A DNA stretch of 6,002 nt from positions 1,693,296 to 1,699,297 of the forward strand of contig CP059255.1 in assembly GCA_013693735.1 (NCBI GenBank), in the 5' to 3' direction. Position numbers and translations under genes: made by a program. The notes under the pieces are model-generated. The model made no database searches. It was not told the DNA's origin and saw only the letters and a program-made list of their open reading frames with translations. Positions 5,251 to 6,002 of this stretch are shown in pieces; positions within the stretch are counted from its first letter, which is position 1, and each line of letters begins with the position of its first letter. This DNA is from Rhodoblastus sp. GTDB taxonomy: Bacteria > Pseudomonadota > Alphaproteobacteria > Rhizobiales > Beijerinckiaceae.

Positions 5251-6002
5251 TCAGCGCCCCTTGCCCTTCTCCGCCGCGCGGCGCATCGCTTCGGCCAACG
5301 CGCCTCCCATAGCGCCGCCGCCCTGCGCGGGGCGCTCGGGCTGCTTCATGAAGCGTTGCTGGTTCTGGCTCGGGCGTGGGCCGTCGCGTCCGCCTTCCCT
5401 TGGGCCGGAGGTCTTGGCCCCCGGCTGATCGTCCATGCGCATCGATAGCGCGATGCGTTTGCGCGGCTTGTCGACCTCCATCACCTTGACCTTGACGATC
5501 TGGCCGGGCTTCACGACGTCGCGCGGGTCTTTGACGAAGGTGTTGGCGAGCGCCGAGACGTGCACCAGCCCGTCCTGATGCACGCCGATGTCGACGAAGG
5601 CGCCGAAGGCGGCGACGTTGGTGACGACGCCCTCTAGAATCATGCCCGGCTTGAGATCGTCGAGCGTTTCGACGCCGTCCTGAAACTGCGCGGTCTTGAA
5701 GGCGGGGCGCGGGTCGCGGCCGGGCTTTTCAAGCTCCTTGAGAATGTCGACGACGGTCGGCGCGCCGAATTTCTCGTCCGTGAAATCGGCGGGCCTGAGC
5801 CCGCGCAGGGTGGCGGAATCGCCGATCAGGGCGACGATGTCGCTCTTGGTGCGTTCCAGAATGCGGCGCACCACGGGATAGGCCTCGGGGTGGACGCCGG
5901 AGCGGTCGAGCGGATCGTCGCCGTTCTGAATGCGCAGGAAGCCGGCCGACAATTCGAAGGCCTTGGCGCCCAGGCGCGGCACCTCCTTCAGCGCGGCGCG
6001 GG
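5251..6002 (-). CDS. tex: Tex, S1-domain RNA-binding transcription accessory protein (3' part; 5' end outside window)
   Basis: Tex (YqgF/HhH/S1 architecture) is a conserved cytoplasmic nucleic-acid-binding protein linked to transcription. About 249 C-terminal residues of a family usually near 770 are present; the frame is open through the right edge, so the true start lies outside. The first visible residues, [20 protein letters not shown], are the second helix-hairpin-helix region. [22 protein letters not shown] and [12 protein letters not shown] follow, all highly conserved in Tex. The S1 domain covers about 5646-5437 ([20 protein letters not shown], then [14 protein letters not shown]). 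The tail is Gly/Arg/Gln-rich and ends at the TGA at 5251. A GTG at 5982 is an internal valine, not the start. Tex is not part of the Tol machine; its place here is a neighbourhood feature. Confidence 0.96.
   Translation of the reverse strand, partial: RAALKEVPRLGAKAFELSAGFLRIQNGDDPLDRSGVHPEAYPVVRRILERTKSDIVALIGDSATLRGLRPADFTDEKFGAPTVVDILKELEKPGRDPRPAFKTAQFQDGVETLDDLKPGMILEGVVTNVAAFGAFVDIGVHQDGLVHVSALANTFVKDPRDVVKPGQIVKVKVMEVDKPRKRIALSMRMDDQPGAKTSGPREGGRDGPRPSQNQQRFMKQPERPAQGGGAMGGALAEAMRRAAEKGKGR

Overview
The window holds a Tol-Pal cell-envelope operon. Every gene I can support is on the minus strand, so transcription runs from high to low coordinates. Gene order is tex (3' part only, 6002-5251), tolQ (5005-4280), tolR (4254-3808), tolA (3811-2624), tolB (2547-1222), an unrecognised short secreted protein whose reading frame is broken (1055-640), and pal (363 to the left edge, 3' end missing). 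The very high G+C content, the Arg-rich N-terminus of TolR, the Pro-rich TolA linker and a TolA C-terminal domain with two cysteines suggest an alphaproteobacterium, probably of the Hyphomicrobiales/Rhizobiales type. I cannot name the genus.

How the genes work together: TolQ and TolR form the proton-driven inner-membrane motor. TolA is anchored in the inner membrane and spans the periplasm. TolB is a periplasmic beta-propeller, and Pal is an outer-membrane lipoprotein that binds peptidoglycan. Together they tighten the outer membrane at the division septum. tolQ-tolR are 25 nt apart and tolR-tolA overlap by 4 nt (ATGA), so these three are tightly coupled. tolA-tolB are 76 nt apart. The usual neighbours ybgC (thioesterase, normally upstream) and cpoB/ybgF (normally after pal) are not seen; tex stands where ybgC is often found, and anything beyond pal is outside the window.

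Non-coding stretches: 5006-5250 (tex-tolQ) probably carries the operon promoter. It contains a near-consensus CtrA-type box and a strong GNRA-loop hairpin. 1056-1221 (after tolB) holds an 11-bp hairpin with nearby direct repeats. 364-639 (before pal) holds a C(UUCG)G hairpin and a weak hint of a plus-strand lipoprotein reading frame.

The most notable feature is a pattern of frame breaks. In the tolA linker the apparent original frame loses one base about six times, each time at or near a run of four G (plus strand). The net loss is six bases, so the ORF stays open and its C-terminal domain is correct while much of its linker is read out of frame. The gene between tolB and pal is broken in a similar way at three places. 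The simplest explanation is deletion-biased base calling in G/C runs; tolerated natural frameshifts in a low-constraint linker are the alternative. I found no CRISPR array, tRNA, rRNA, insertion sequence or convincing new multi-gene system.
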